A DNA stretch of 64,000 nucleotides from Strigops habroptila (taxonomy: Eukaryota; Chordata; Aves; Psittaciformes; Psittacidae). Every line of letters starts with the position of its first letter. Position 1 is the stretch's first letter. Positions 22,679 through 36,183 of this stretch are shown here, in pieces. The translations under genes were made by a program, and so were the position numbers. The stretch covers positions 140,611,057-140,675,056 of the forward strand of contig NC_044277.2 of NCBI RefSeq assembly GCF_004027225.2, written 5' to 3'. The notes under the pieces are model-generated. The model saw only the letters and a list, made by a program, of their open reading frames with translations, had not been told where the DNA came from and ran no database searches.

Positions 22679-25600
22679 CTGTAGCCAAATCTGTCCATCA
22701 CACCTCTCTCCCAGATAGCTAAAAGAGTTGCAGAATAGCTGCAACAGGACATCGCCTTATCAAAAGAGAGCGTAAACAGAGGAAAGTGGTGAAAACTGTA
22801 AATGGTTTTAATCCCAGTGATCATACTGAATAGTAGCAGGACTTGCTACTAAGAGAACCGTACAACAACTTTTGAGATATATTCTTCCTCCTGACTACAT
22901 GCAGGTGAAAGCAGGTGGGGAGGGGAGGAAAGTGCACCGTCCCAGGCTATGGCATTTTCTTGGTAGGGGAGCAGAGTTCAGGACAAGTTGCAAGTGTCTC
23001 GGCCCTCACAGGGTCAGAAGGAAAATGAGCACAAACACTCTTGCTTCTTGTCTCTGTCTTCCCAGGAGAAATTCAGAAAGGTGGAGGAGCAAGGGAGGTT
23101 GTGTCCCATTCTTCCCTCTGGCACCATGGAGGCAGTGACCCCCTCTAACTTGGGCTGCAAGGGAGAGAGGCATGGTTTGCTTGACAGCCAGTAGAGGACA
23201 TGTTGCAGTGAGGAGGTTACTTCAGGAAAGAGGAGACTAGATCTCCCCAAGACTATATAGGGAACACAAAGATTGTAAAAGCTGCAGAAATCCTGCTAGC
23301 CTTTGGTGAAAGGATTTTGATCATTGGAGGGCAGGATGATTGCCTTGGGGCTGGTTAGAAACCATGGAATTGGATCCCCCTTTTCTGTCTCCCACTTCCT
23401 ATTGTCATGAATGGCCATCATGAAGATCCTCTCCCCAATTTCTCACCCATTTGAGCCCAACGGGCAGCAGGGAGCAGGTTGGCAGCTCCCATGAGCTTCA
23501 ACATACAGCAGAGGTAAAAAATCTACTAATTCCCTGGCCTAAGGTCTCATGTCATCGTCATCACCTTCCTCTTCTTCTGTTTGAACAGTTGCTGCATGGC
23601 AGCTTAAGCTAAGGATTTTCTCTGCCACTGTCCTACCATATTTCTCCTGTCCTTTTCCTGTCTCCACCTGCCTAGGCCAATCTCTAGGAGAGACACCCTG
23701 TGCATGTGCATATGTATTTTTCTAACTCCAGCACCATGCAGAATGGATTTTAACCCTGCCTGGGGCCAGGTGTCTGCATCCCCTGCTAGCGGATTAAGCC
23801 TCTTCCCCTGCAGCGACTCCTGTGATGGTTTTGGTCTGGCTGTTCTGAGGGTCCACTGCCTCTTGTCTCTCTTTTGTCTGGGTCTGTTTCTGTGATAACC
23901 AATGAAGTTTTCTGGCGAGTCACATCACTGGCCCCAAACAAGAGCAAAGCAAACTATGAGTTTCTGCTTTGGGGTTCAAAAGGGAGCTCCTGGCTCCTTG
24001 CAAGTCATTCGTACTGTGCTTGTGTAGGTACCCTCTGAAATCCTGAGCTGTCATCAGTAGAAAGTGTCCCAGGAAGAACAGTGGGTGCTTCGCACTCCAG
24101 CGTCTCCCATCTGTTTCTTTTGGGGATGTCAGGTTGCTCTGAGGCAGCTGAGCTCTTGGGGGAAATGGTGACTGAGTCCGCCTTGTGTGCAGTCCATGGG
24201 AATTGTCTGGGCTCATCCTGGAGCAGGGCGAGGTATCTGCTTAGAAAATAAATTCTGTTTAGAGGACTTGTTATTTCCTTAGGTTAGCCAGGCACAGCAG
24301 CCAAATGAGGATTTTCCTCATACTCTTCAGAGCAGGAGTGAGGAATAAGGGATGATCATATTTTGCACTGGCTGCTCATTGGACACCTTCAATCTCACAG
24401 CCCTCAGCTTTTCTGAGGTAGTGGTGCTCAGCAAGCCTTTCTCTTCTCAACCAATTTCAGATGCGCTGAGGGAGCAACCTTTGGTACCCACTTGCAGCAC
24501 TGGTTCCCTCCCATTACCCCCCTCTGGCTCCCTGCCGTTTGGATGTGCAGATTACTGTTCCTGCTGTTATTACCTTTTGGGTTTTTTTTCTAAAAAGCAA
24601 TCAAACTTGTAATATATTGAATGAATTTTTCAGCTACCTGGTTGTGTGTGTAATTGAAGGAAGTAGTTAATTTTTGAGCACAGTGGGCTATTCACAGCAG
24701 TAAAATTAGTTTTGCTTTTGTCAGACCAGAGATCCATTTACCACGAACACAGTCAAGGCACAAATCAGTGTTTATATGAGAGATCAAAAATGCATTGATT
24801 GGCCAAAACCTTCTGTGCCACTGAACACTGCGCAGTGATCTAACTAGTGGTGAAACAAATAACCTATCACAGCATTGGAATTACATGCACGTACTGGGAA
24901 ATTCTCTTCTTTTTTTGTTCACAAAAGGACTTGATCACATGCCATTATTCAGGGAGTAGCTGAAATCTCTGCAGGCCTTTGCTCTGTAATCTAAAAAGCC
25001 CTTCACTTTTTACTGTCGTAGGCTTTGGCAGCTACAAGAAAATGCAAAATGATGGCTGTGCTTGTATCGATTATCATCTTAATTCTGCTTCCAGTGAAGT
25101 CCATCACAAATCTGCCACAGCTTCCCATGGGAGTGAGTGCAGGCTCTGTATAATTGCAGTTACTTTAATACAAATTTACTTACTTGACACTTGAAATTCT
25201 GCATTCTTGCTGCAGTTACACTGTGAGCAGCATTAAATTAACTGACTCCCAAAAAAAGGCTGAGACTGCTCATGCTCACCTATACTCCTATTTTCCTCTG
25301 GAGGAGTGACAGCCCCCAGCCTGGAGTGGGTCCTGTAGCAGTGCAGGGCTTTTTTCTGCTTCCCCTGGTCACCTGTGAGACTCCTCCGACGTACTCTGTC
25401 TTTGTGATGGATGCGCTGCCCACAGGCAATTGCTCATTTTGACGCTCTGCGTGATGTCTCTGCTTCACGTCTGGCTCCTTATCTCATTATTTCATGACCT
25501 CTCTACCCATTCTGATCTTCAGTCACTCCAAATTCTTTTTGCTGCCTACTTCCCCTGCTTGGTTTGCTCAGTTAGAGGCTCTGCATCTGGTTTTTTGGGT

Positions 25601-26570
25601 CACAAGGAATGAACAGACTGGTTGAATGCCTCCTTCTTCAGGTGGAGAAGAAGGTGATATCTTCTAATATCTCTAAAGCTGTTCAGTGCCTTTTATCAGT
25701 TCTTTGCATTGTCCAAACGCAGTACATATAGACATTTAGCTTTGCCAATAGGGACCTTCAGCCATAGCTTTAATTCAGTCTACAAAAGAGGGCTCACGAG
25801 GCCATGGCTCCATCCAGTCTCTCTTTTAGGTTTGTAGATTGGGTGGAGAAACAGAAATTGAGCAGTTTCTGCCATCTCTTCAAGAGGTGCAGTGTAAACC
25901 TGGACAACCCTGATGCTGTGTTATGCAGAGGAGCCAGCACCAGGGAAGATTCATCCCCTTCCAGCTGCTCTCTAAGTGTGTGCCCAGAGCAAAGACTTTT
26001 GGCAATAACCTTGAATTACCTGCTTCTGCTGTGAGCCTGAGCAAGGTTAGGATCCCAGTTTAACCTCATGTTAGATCCTACATGCCTCCATACATCCAGT
26101 TTTTGTATATGCGAGTCAGCAACCTATGCTACTTCAAAACTGGCTGCAGTTCACCAGCTGCCTGTCAGTGCAACATCCAGGTTCTGCAGAGGGCTGCTAA
26201 GGGAAGAGGCAGAGCAATATATCATAGCTGACTTGGTTTTCCTTTCAGAGAAATCTCTGCCCTAAAAAATTGGAACATTTGAAAGCATCATTTGCAAATG
26301 TTAATATGGAGAATGCTGGGTACCGAGTGGGTGCAGGCATCCAGGAAAGTCTTTAGAAAATGTCTGTCCCAAAAGTGAAGAAGTCTTAAGTTTGTGTTTT
26401 AGAACCTATCTATCTGCCCTATTTCACTTCTGACCTGTTGCACCCTGGACTGGTCCTGCCGTGTGTTACACCAGTGCACACTGAGATGCACTTCATGGTA
26501 GTCTATGAAAACTAACCTAGAGGTGCCTTTTCCTTCCTATCCTCTTATTCTCCCCTTGCAGGTGATCAAA

Positions 26571-26645
26571 TGTGTCCCTGCCCATGGCAGGAGGGTTGGA
26601 ACTAGATGACCTTTAAGGTCTCTTGCAAACCATTCCATTCTATTA
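26571..26645 (+). mobile_element. CR1 LINE 3' terminal fragment
   Basis: Seventy-odd bases match the very end of CR1 (TGTCCCTGCCCATGGCAGG, then GGTTGGAACTAGATGA, then a degenerate CATTCCATTCTATTA terminus). It points rightward and is strongly truncated. Confidence 0.9.
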
Positions 26646-27196
26646 CATATATTCATTTGACGAGATGCTGCTTAAATCTGACAGGAGTTTGAGAGTGGGT
26701 AGCAGGCTTACTGGGACAAGTTACGGGCAGTTTCTGCTTGGTAGCTGATGGTGCAGGAGGGTTATGATGACACACTGTAGGGCTCTGTCCCTGCAGACAA
26801 CCAGGAAAAGAGGAGAGAGATGCACACAGATGTATGAAACTTGGTGCCTCCATGATCAGGCTGAGGAGTTTTTCATGTGTGGCTAAGAAGTTGTACTGAA
26901 TCCATCCATGCTTAGACCTGTTGCAAATGTGCTTGTACAAAACACTCAGTGAAATATAAGCCATGAAATAAAATTAAGGAAAGTGCCAAAAGACACCAGC
27001 TGAAATACCGTGGGAAGGACCTGGCCACTGGCTGCCTGCACAAAGGAACGAGGTGAGGGCCCAGGGCCTTACATGAGCACTGGTCCCCAGTTCCTGCTCA
27101 GATGAGATGTCTACAGGCTTGCAGTTGAGCACTGTAGAAACTACAGATGCTTCTGTGATGTTTCAAGAGGAAGTACATTTTATTCCTCTTTTAAAA
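26646..27196. other. Non-coding spacer between CR1 fragments
   Basis: About 550 bp with no exon, RNA gene or additional repeat recognised. Confidence 0.5.
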
Positions 27197-27363
27197 TCAC
27201 AGAACCACAGAATGGTTTGGGTTAGAAAGGACCTTAAAGATCATTTAGTTCCAACCCTCCTGCCATGGGCAGGGACACCTTCCACTAGATCAGGTTGCTC
27301 CAAGCCCCATCCAACCTGGCCTTGAACACTTCCAGGGATGGGGCAGCCACAGCTTCTCTGGGC
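27197..27363 (-). mobile_element. CR1 LINE 3' fragment
   Basis: Begins with the reverse complement of the CR1 terminus (TCACAGAACCACAGAATGG), then the GGACCTTAAAGATCA and GTTCCAACCCTCCTGCCATG segments of the CR1 3' end, ending at CTTCTCTGGGCA. It is a truncated copy of about 165 bp pointing leftward. Confidence 0.95.
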
Positions 27364-29321
27364 AAAAATGGGCTACAAAATTCATTTAACCTGGCAACTG
27401 CATGTAGGCAGGGGATTTAATTTGAGAGAACAAACTCCTGGACACGGGTTTTCCCTCCTCCCAAAGCTGTGTGCTTGAGGACCAGTGTCCCAGCCCCCTC
27501 TTCCCCAAAGCTCAGCACCAAGTCGTCTGCAGAGGCTGAGGCTGGAAGCACAGCTAATCATCTGTTGAGTCTGGAAGAACTTTTTCTGGTTGAGACTCTT
27601 GTGTTATGTTCAGCTGACAAACAGGAGTTATTGGAAACTCATTTGCATTGCAAGTGTGCATTAAAATGCATGAGGCGTGTAAGGCTGGGGCTGGTGGAAG
27701 AGAAATGCGTGCAATTTGTGGAAACTGTGGATTGTTATGACTCCTGAATTGGCATATTTATATGCTTCATTGTTCTTAGATTTGGGATTTTCTGTTTGTC
27801 AAATCTTGCATGTGTGACATACATACCATGACAGACTTTTCTTCCCCTTTCTTTCACTGAAGATCTTTCAGTGCAATCAATGTCATAGCATAGCCATGAC
27901 TACTAGGTGATGAGCTAGAGGAGCCAAGAGAGATCCTATCCAGCCTGAATCATATTTTTCCAGGAATACACTTGCCATGCTAAGATATTTCTTAAGAATT
28001 CAACATGCTACAAATCACAGTTGGGGAAAGAATACAAATCCTGTGTGATGTCGCCAACTGAGACAGTATTTTTAATCCTCCTTTCTCGGTTGTCTAAACG
28101 CAGTAAAGTTGAAGGCAAGATTAAGACATGTTATGCAAAGGATCAAAAAATATTTCTTGACACATAGCATTAAGAGGTGTTTTTGGATTTGGGGATCCCG
28201 AATGATTTCCAGCAGAGGTGCAGAGCCCTTTGGAAATGTAAGACATGCAGACATATACTCAAAACCAGACAAGCTTGTTTATCATAGTCTTCTTTTGCAG
28301 GACACTTGGAGAAACTTCATAGATCCTGCAAAAGCTTCAGAATCTTACAGGTGGAAAAATCACTGATATTAAGATTTTAACCACTTTTCGTATGCTGCTG
28401 TATGGAACCAAGAAGTCATAATAATGTCATAGCATGTAAAACGTTATGTCACTGATTATTTAAATTGTATTTCTTCCAGTCTAACAAATATACAAGTGAA
28501 AATTATATCACAAGTTACATATTCTCACATAAACGTGATAGATATTACTTTTCCATTAGATGCATTCAACATTCCTTTCAGGGTACAGATTTACTCGACA
28601 ACCACCTTTTGTTCCCAGAACAAGGCAGAGCAGCCTCACCATCACCCTCACAAGCTCTACAGACCACCACTGTTCAAAAGTGCCTCTTGCCAAGTCACCA
28701 GTCATTTTCAGGACTGAAACCAGGAGGCCATGAGGTGGGTTACATGTCTCTGGTCGTGTAGCGAGAATGAGCTTATTGGCAGCATGAGCGAACCATCAGT
28801 GGAAAAGAAGGAAGAAATTTAACATCTTGTAGTTTTTATCCTAGAGGCAATGGGACAAGCTGCCAAAGCAAAGATTGATTGACCACTGCTGGTGCTGGAC
28901 TTGGAATTCAGAAGCTAGGAATATGGTAGATGTGTGGGAGCTGTGGATGGATGAGAAAAGGGGGAGCAGGGAAGTCCTTTTTGTCAGAGCTGCTCTGAGT
29001 GAGGGGCCAGAAAAGTGGCATCCTCTGGCATGACAGAGGTGGTGACAGAAAAAACCCTATTTCTCATGAGGGGTAATACAAAGAGAAGTTGTGCAGCTTC
29101 AGGCAAGAACAAGCTAACCCTGAAAAACAAAATATGGAAAAATAAAGTGTATTTTTAATGTTTGTGTGGCACTTTCAAGCTAGAAATTGTTATGAGTGCT
29201 AAATATTATGTTCCCTAATGTGTAAAATGGTGACTAATACTATTACATTCTGTCATACAGAAGCTCTTGGGATGCAAATTCAATGAGGCACAATAAATAA
29301 CTGTAAAATAAAAGGGGAAAA
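27364..29321. other. Non-coding region before the duplicated block
   Basis: About 2 kb of ordinary AT-rich intergenic sequence with short unsupported open frames. No repeats or exons recognised. Confidence 0.5.
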
Positions 29322-31420
29322 AAAGGAGAACAAAACCTTGTTTCCCATTTCAGTGAGAACGTGCTGATTGACAGCAGAGTTGCAGAGATATTTCTCCTCC
29401 CGGCTTGGGCTGCAAGACCCAAAGCAATCTCAGGGAGAAGAGGGATGAGAGGGTAAAGGGGTAGTAAAGAAATGGGTCCTGCTGTGGACAGGCACTGCCT
29501 GACAGCAGATACTCTCAGTCTGTGCAGAACTGATGGGTACACATCTGACCCTGTTCCACTCATCCCTTTCAAACCAGTGAACACAAGCCACATCCCTCTG
29601 AGTGGTTAACACAAAGCCCTCGGTGGCTTTTTGAGAGCCCATCAGCAACTTTTCCTACAATAGCTCTGCTTCAAGACTACTGCTTGGGGAAAGTGGCATC
29701 TCACTGCCACCACTCTCCCGATTCCTGCTGGACACCACTGGTGCTCTGCAGGCAAGGACACAGCCCTCCTTCCTCCTGTGCTGTGCCTGCATTCATTCTT
29801 TCCCTGAGTGTTTGCATCATGGTGTACGCCACTGTCAAATGCAATTACTGATCTGTAATCAGTAAGGAGGGGAAGAGTAGGCAGATTGCTTGCTGCAGTG
29901 AGATGACCGCCCTGGTGACCGCAGGAGTGGTGGTGGATGCCATTTGTCCCTATGTTAGCAGGTTTTTGCCACAACATCCCACAGTATCCTCGTAGCCAAG
30001 CTGGCAAGGTGTGGTTTGGTTGTTAGGGGTCAGTTCTGCAGCTGGTACAGTTTAATATTTTTACCAGTGTGCTGGGCAGGGGGACAACACACCTATGACA
30101 AGTTCCTGGTGGCACTCTGAAGCCATCAATCTTTGCAGGTCCCAGCTCAGCCACCTCCACTGCCCTGCACCACTGGTGATGCCTTGGTGAAGCCCTAAAG
30201 AGGCCAAAGCCAGGAACATCCCTGCAGGCCCCACTGGTCACTGCTGTGGCTCCACAGAGGGGCTGGAGGGTGTGAAAACCCCACCCAGTAAAAGAGGAAA
30301 AAAGCCATGGGATTGTTTCCCTAAACCCAGCTATAATAAGCGGAGCTGAATGAAATGTGCTGGGTGAGTGCATCTTGTGTGCGGCTGTTTCTAGGGGAGT
30401 GATTTTTTTCTTTTTGCTTTTAATTAGATAGGCTTAAATTAGCAGCATCTACTGTTGATATTCCTCTGTGAACAGCTAAAACACTTTCAATCAGCAGCCT
30501 TATTAACATGCAAAAAAGTGATTTGTTTTGATTTCAATCTGGAAGGGTTTTTTCCCCCCCGAGTTTCCATTTCGGTATCTTCTGCTGTAAATGAAGGTGA
30601 AATTGCTGTGTCGTGGCCATATAAGAGAGCTCAGATTATCTGGGGAAAGAGGGAAGGCTTGATGGAGAGTTTCAGAAACTCCCATCTGGGTTGGTATTTG
30701 CTCTGCTGTATACAACGCCCTGCTGTGGGACAGCAGGAGACTCACCTGCGCTGCTGTGCTCCCTCACAGGGTAATTAAAATTAATACAATCTAACTCTTT
30801 TGCTTCCCTGGGCAAAAGGCACTGGGATTTTTGTCAGCTATCTCCTCCCCTCCCAACCTACAGTTCTGGACAAGAGGAAGGTACAAAGTTTTTTATTCCT
30901 TAATTCCTGAATCAATTCATCAGTATATTTCCATTACTGTATTCATACTGCAGATGCCTGGTGCTGGCCTGTGTGTAGAAATATGTCCCTAAAGAGCCTC
31001 ATGCATTGTGGAGGGTTTCATTGGGTCTTGCTAAGAATGTCAGGTCCAAGGTCTGTTTCCTTGCTGTGAAGTTTTTGTGCTGATGTGGCAGCAACTTACT
31101 TTGTTCACATCTTTAAACTGTAAGACTTTAGAGAGGGGCAGGTATCAAGACGGAAACTGGGGCAAAATGGTAAAGTCGGTGGCTAAGGACTAGTTTTGGG
31201 CTGTAGAGCCCAAAGGTCTCCTACTCACCTTGGCACAGCAAGAGAGGTAGGAGGAGAGAGCCATGCCTGCCCACTCTGCATCCTTGCAGAGGAGACTCAG
31301 GCACCCAGCCCCCTTCCACTGTGGTGCAGGGGGAGGCCACTGTGGGCAGAAGTTTTGCTTTCCCACACTTAATGCTAATTTTTGTAGGAAAATGTTCATT
31401 TTTAAATAGTTTGAATTTCT

Positions 31421-31432
31421 CCCCCCCCCCCC
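31421..31432. repeat. Poly-C run (12 C; 11 C in the second copy)
   Basis: A C homopolymer followed by G and seven A. The partner at 53788-53798 is one C shorter, the first length difference between the two copies. Confidence 0.85.
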
Positions 31433-32020
31433 GAAAAAAATCCCAGTTTGTCACTGTTAATCTGGGTTATGTTCAATAACAGAGTGTCTGACTTTTTCAG
31501 TTAAGATGTTTCCAAATATGGATCTTTCCCTCTATAAACATGTGGGGAAACGTCAAATTTTTTCCTGACCAGATCTAACTGAGACTTGGTGGACTCCAGT
31601 CATGTGCTTAAATCAGAAGAAGAGACTCGATTCTTCAGATGTAGGTTAAACTGATTCATGTTGGGTCTGAACTGAGCAGATTGTGAAAAGCAGTGATTTA
31701 CACAGTGTACATCACCTGGTCTGGTACTATTTGCCTTAGGCCAGTTGCATAGTTACAAGTGTTGAGTAACAGGATGTTATCTGATGTTCATACCACATCC
31801 CCAGCCAGGTACACCTCCCGGGCAGAGACATGGGGATATAAACTGAAGAAAATAAAAGATGTTTTCTCATAATAGAGTCAGAAATGGACCTTAGTGGGGG
31901 GCAAAGTCCCCATGCTTCCCAAGCAAGGGGTGATGCCTTCCACAAGGGGAGCTGCCTGTGAGGCCACGAGCCAGGCAGAAAGTCAATCACTGAAGTGGGG
32001 TTTTGAGAAACCTGGAGATA

Positions 32021-32066
32021 GGACTGATGGGGAGACAGATGGACTGATGGACAGATGGACAGAGGC
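32021..32066. repeat. Short GATG/GACA tandem repeat
   Basis: Repeated GGACTGATGG, GACAGATGGA and related octamer units over about 46 bp. The same sequence is at 54387-54432 in the second copy. Confidence 0.7.
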
Positions 32067-35000
32067 TGTGGGATCAGCACGGGGTGCTATAGGCCTGGCT
32101 GTGGTCTGTGCTCAGGGACCACTTAATCTTCAAAAAGCCTTTGAAGAAAGGGACTTGGATTCCCCAACTACTGCCCTAAAGAGGAAGAGTTTTGTGATTG
32201 AGGGGGATAACAGCAATGCCTCTGAATGACATTTGCTTTGGTGGGTTGGAAGGGCAGACTTCTGATGTGTGTTTTCAGCGTGCCTTTCTTCAACTGCAAT
32301 TCCCCCTGTCTCCGGGGAATTGGAGCCCTGTGTGTCCCCGGAAATTAAAACACAAACTGGCTTCAGTGGTATTTCCTGAAATGCGTTTTCATCTCATTGA
32401 ATCTGTCCTAACAGCAGCCCCGAAGCATCGAAGATTTCATTTTCATCTAGTAGTGATCAAAAGCAACATCAGCAAGGAATAAATACACAAAGCCCTGCTG
32501 CGGGGATATTAATTCACATGACAAGGCAGTGTGGTTTGCTTTATTAAAAAAGAAAGCTCATGTGAGCGTTTTCTTGGTCACTGAGTGTTTCAGTCACTGC
32601 GAACATCTGTATTTTGCAATCTGGTATTTTTCAGGGTCTTGGCTTTGAGGCAATAAAGTCTTCAGCTCCTGAGAATGAAGCTGCGGCCCTGGTGAAGGTG
32701 CCTGAATCTGTGACATGCCTGGGGCACAGGCAGCCAAGGACAGGGGCTGAGTGGGGATGCTGGAAGTATCCGTGTTGATGGTGTTTGGCTATTGGAAATC
32801 TGCTCGCTCATCCTGGCATGGATGGGGAGACTTTTTGGTGAACGCTTCCCTTTTCCCCAGTACAAATATAGCCACATTACAAAGGCAAAAAAAAAAACCC
32901 CAACCCCTACTAGGTGGGCTGTCTTTCACATGGGTTAAAGCAAGCCAACTCCACCTAAAGCCCAGGACTGAGCCACCTGTTGCAGAGCAGGGCATGGAGA
33001 GCTCATTTGGCTGCCTTGGCCCTGGGATTATTCTCGCCTCAGCACCAGGGCATGCACCACCTCTCACTGCACGCATTGCCAGGGCAGGGGGATTTCTAGG
33101 TTTCTTTTCCCTGACAGCAGACACTTCTCCCCCCATGACAGGATGAGTGATGCTGTTCACTTGGCCGTTGGGAGCAGTCACCAGCTCTGTTTCCCTTCCC
33201 TTGACACTGAGCAGCAAAGGCATTGCCATTTTGAATTCAAGGCTTGAAGACAGCATGCTTTTAATTCAAGTAATAACACTAGAAGGGCTTTTTCAGCAAA
33301 GCAGCCACCAGAATGTGATTCGCTGCTTTGGGGTTTAGACTAGCTGAAAGTGGGAAGAGATCAAAAGCCACTCGTGAAGGAAAAGAGCTGCTGCTTCTCA
33401 CTACAGAGTTATCACACACTTGTGGCTGATGTGGGAGATGCTGCCATTGGTCTCTCTGGAGGTCCCTATGGTAGAACAACAACAGAAGTTTATTACAACA
33501 ATAAAATAGTAAACTAGATGTTTTGAAATCTAGCGAAGAGAAAGGTTATGGAGTGCAGAACTACTTTCCCTGGAAATACCCTGCGGATGGAAATACCAGC
33601 AGTTCCTGATGCCATGTGGATTTTTATTCTCCAGGAGGCATTTGCAACGCATCTTCAGAGTTGGGGTAAGTGCTGGCTGTTACTATGGAAAACAGTATTT
33701 TTACATCATAAAAAAATAGTCACATAAAACCACTAGAGGTTGTCTAAAGCCTTTTGCCATTTGGCAAGGAATAGGGCTGTCAGGCATACAGGGAGAACAG
33801 TGCCTTTTCCTGCTTTATCAGCTTTCTTGTTTATTATTTATTATCCTTTATCACCTTAGGATGGTGGGCACCTGCTCCTGTTTCAGCCATTGGGGAAGGC
33901 TTTGGGGAGGGAAGCTGCTGGGTGGGTGCCCATCACTACCCCCCTCCCACAGACATGTGCCTCAGCAGGGTGAGGTAAAACCACCCCAAAGTGCTGCCTC
34001 CTCAGACCTCCACCAGGTCCGGTGTCTCTGTGGCAGGGAAATTCAGCCACAGCTTTGGAAATGAAATGCAGTTTGTAGTGTTAGCAGCCGCTTCAGTCCA
34101 CAGCTGCTGTTCACACGCAGGAGCTGCTGGCTCTCCTGGACAGCCCAGGGAGGGACGTGTGCTATACATCCCAAATGGCAGGGAGACCAGGGTGGAAAGA
34201 GTTCCAAGTGTGAGACCCCTGTGCAAAGGAAGGAATTAAAACACAGGTTTAGTCATCTTAATAACCATGCCACTAAAAGCATATGGAGCACAACGTATTT
34301 GGATATTGAGTTTTTGACACATGCCAAAGAGTTCTCCTCTAGAATTGGGTTTTTCTTCTTAAACTGTCAGAATTTTTAGTTGAATCAGGGAGATGCCACA
34401 CACTCAAAATACTAATACAGACCTCGGGTCTCTTCCCAGTTCTGCTTTTTTGCGCTGCCTCCACCCAGGAATGAACCAGCTGTCCCGAGCCCCTGCCCTA
34501 GACTCTGTGGACAGAGCAGTGGGGGGCACAAAGCTGCAGAGCTATGGGGTGGGCACCACCCATCACAGCCTCCTTCCCAGCACCCAGCACAGTGCCTGTG
34601 TCCCCCTGAGAGCAGTTTTCCTGGCATGAAGCAGGCATCAGAGAGCAGCTGGCTGGGCTGTTCTGCTGGTCTCTGTGGCAGTGAGAGCTGCGTGCGTTAA
34701 GCTTGCATGCGTGGACAGCTCTTTCCTGCTAATGCATGGTTGAGGGACCAGATCTAACCAAATACAATGTAAAAATTCATTTATTGAGGCACATGTGGTT
34801 AGTCTTGTTAAAGAACAGATGCAACTGTTCATCAAAGAAGCATTATAACTTTTATAATGTCCTATATACATAAAGATGAGTATGGCACAGTGAAGTCTCC
34901 ACTGCTTTGGCTTTTAAGCAGAGAGAATCTCCTTTGAGGATGGGTTATAAAACTTCTCTGAGTAGTTCATATACTCTTGAGACACTGTTTACTCTCTTCT

Positions 35001-35991
35001 GTTATTTCTATCAACCTTTGAGTGGAATGGTTCTTTAGCTTTGCTTTGTGATTTTTATGCTGTTTGTGGTGCCACTTCATTGCACAATAGGGATATTTCG
35101 GCCCCTTTTACATGCATGTTTGAGACCTGACTACTGGGAGGACTCTGATTTTTCTAAAAATACATATCTAATATATACACTTGCATTTGTGAACTGTAAA
35201 AATCACTGTCAATCATTTACTACAGGGTGACAAAGCTGGGCATCACCAGGCATGCCACACTGCAATCGCCTTGTGGCAATGCACACAGGGCTATGGAAAT
35301 CAAATGCTGAGGGACCACGGTGTCTCTGCTGCTCAAGACCTACGTTTCACAGCTGCTTCACCCACAGCGAGATCATGTCCACTCGGTGCCATCAGCTGAG
35401 TGGTGCTTGCCCTCCAGCTCGTGGCTTTGTCATGTCGTTGCTTGCTGATGCTGGTGCTGCTGGTGGGATGTGTGGCTGTGGTGAGGCAGACCAGCCTCAT
35501 GGCCTCAATGCCTGCTTCAGGAATGCCGTCCCCTTCCCTCCCAACTCCTTTTTGTTTGTTCATTTTGCCTTTTTTTCCTGCTTTCCTGCTTTCTTTGCCA
35601 CCGGCCATCTTTTTGCCACGTGCTGGATAAAGCACAAGTCCCACAGATATGATTTCAAAGTACCAAGCACAGAATAAACAGGAGTTTCATAGCTTTTTTA
35701 ATCTGATCAGCCTTCCTATCCAAATCCTACTTTGGTTTTTAAAGCAGAGGCTGTGAACAAGCCCCCTTTCTTCCTCCTCAGTGTCACCTCTTGCACACTG
35801 TGCTGTGATGCCTGAAGACTGCTTCTGTATTTTCTCCCTCATGTTGAGGTGCTTTTATAGCACTGAAATAAAACCTGACTCAGGTTTGTGGGTACCAAAA
35901 TTCAGTCCCACCTACTGTTTGCCTTGCAATGCTGCCTGAAATATCATTTTAATTTCATATTAGTTATTTGCCAAAGAGGAAAATAAAAGAG

Positions 35992-36183
35992 ATGAAAAGG
36001 AAACCGGTTAATGGCCTGTTTCATGGGGAACACCACGATAACAAAGCAGTGTGCGGGCAAACACGGAAAGTGAGAGATGCTGAGCCCTACTGTGCCTGTC
36101 AGCATGGCTTCTGCGTGCAGGGGAGAAGAGAGCAAAATTTACAAGGATGCTACTCTCTGAAGTGCTGCATGCACTGCTGGTGA
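35992..36183 (+). CDS. Short cysteine-rich open frame, coding status doubtful
   Basis: An ATG (G at -3) opens 63 codons ending at TGA 36181-36183. The first third is basic. The last 43 residues hold eight cysteines (for example YCACQHGFC and SLKCCMHCW). I recognise no family, and there is no signal peptide as expected of a secreted cysteine-rich peptide. The same frame is present in copy 2 at 58373-58564, but that shows nothing about selection because the copies are nearly identical. The frame upstream of the ATG differs between copies through an A-run difference. Chance is the default explanation. Confidence 0.12.
   Translation: MKRKPVNGLFHGEHHDNKAVCGQTRKVRDAEPYCACQHGFCVQGRREQNLQGCYSLKCCMHCW

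Larger units (their letters stand above)
9662..26570. other. Long gene-poor intergenic region
   Basis: About 17 kb without an exon I can support. Open frames are short, many lack an ATG, and none shows a recognisable family. Content I can name is the T/G tract at 19231-19396 and a perfect 11-bp hairpin at 22652-22678. Some AT-rich parts with TAATTA-like motifs (around 22.2-22.5 kb) have the texture of conserved regulatory DNA, but this cannot be judged without alignment. Confidence 0.5.

Noticed and set aside
35252-35677. 141-codon plus-strand open frame
   Set aside because: The matching region of copy 2 reaches the same end only through compensating one-base differences that change the middle of the protein. 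There are no splice signals or homology, so it is most likely chance.
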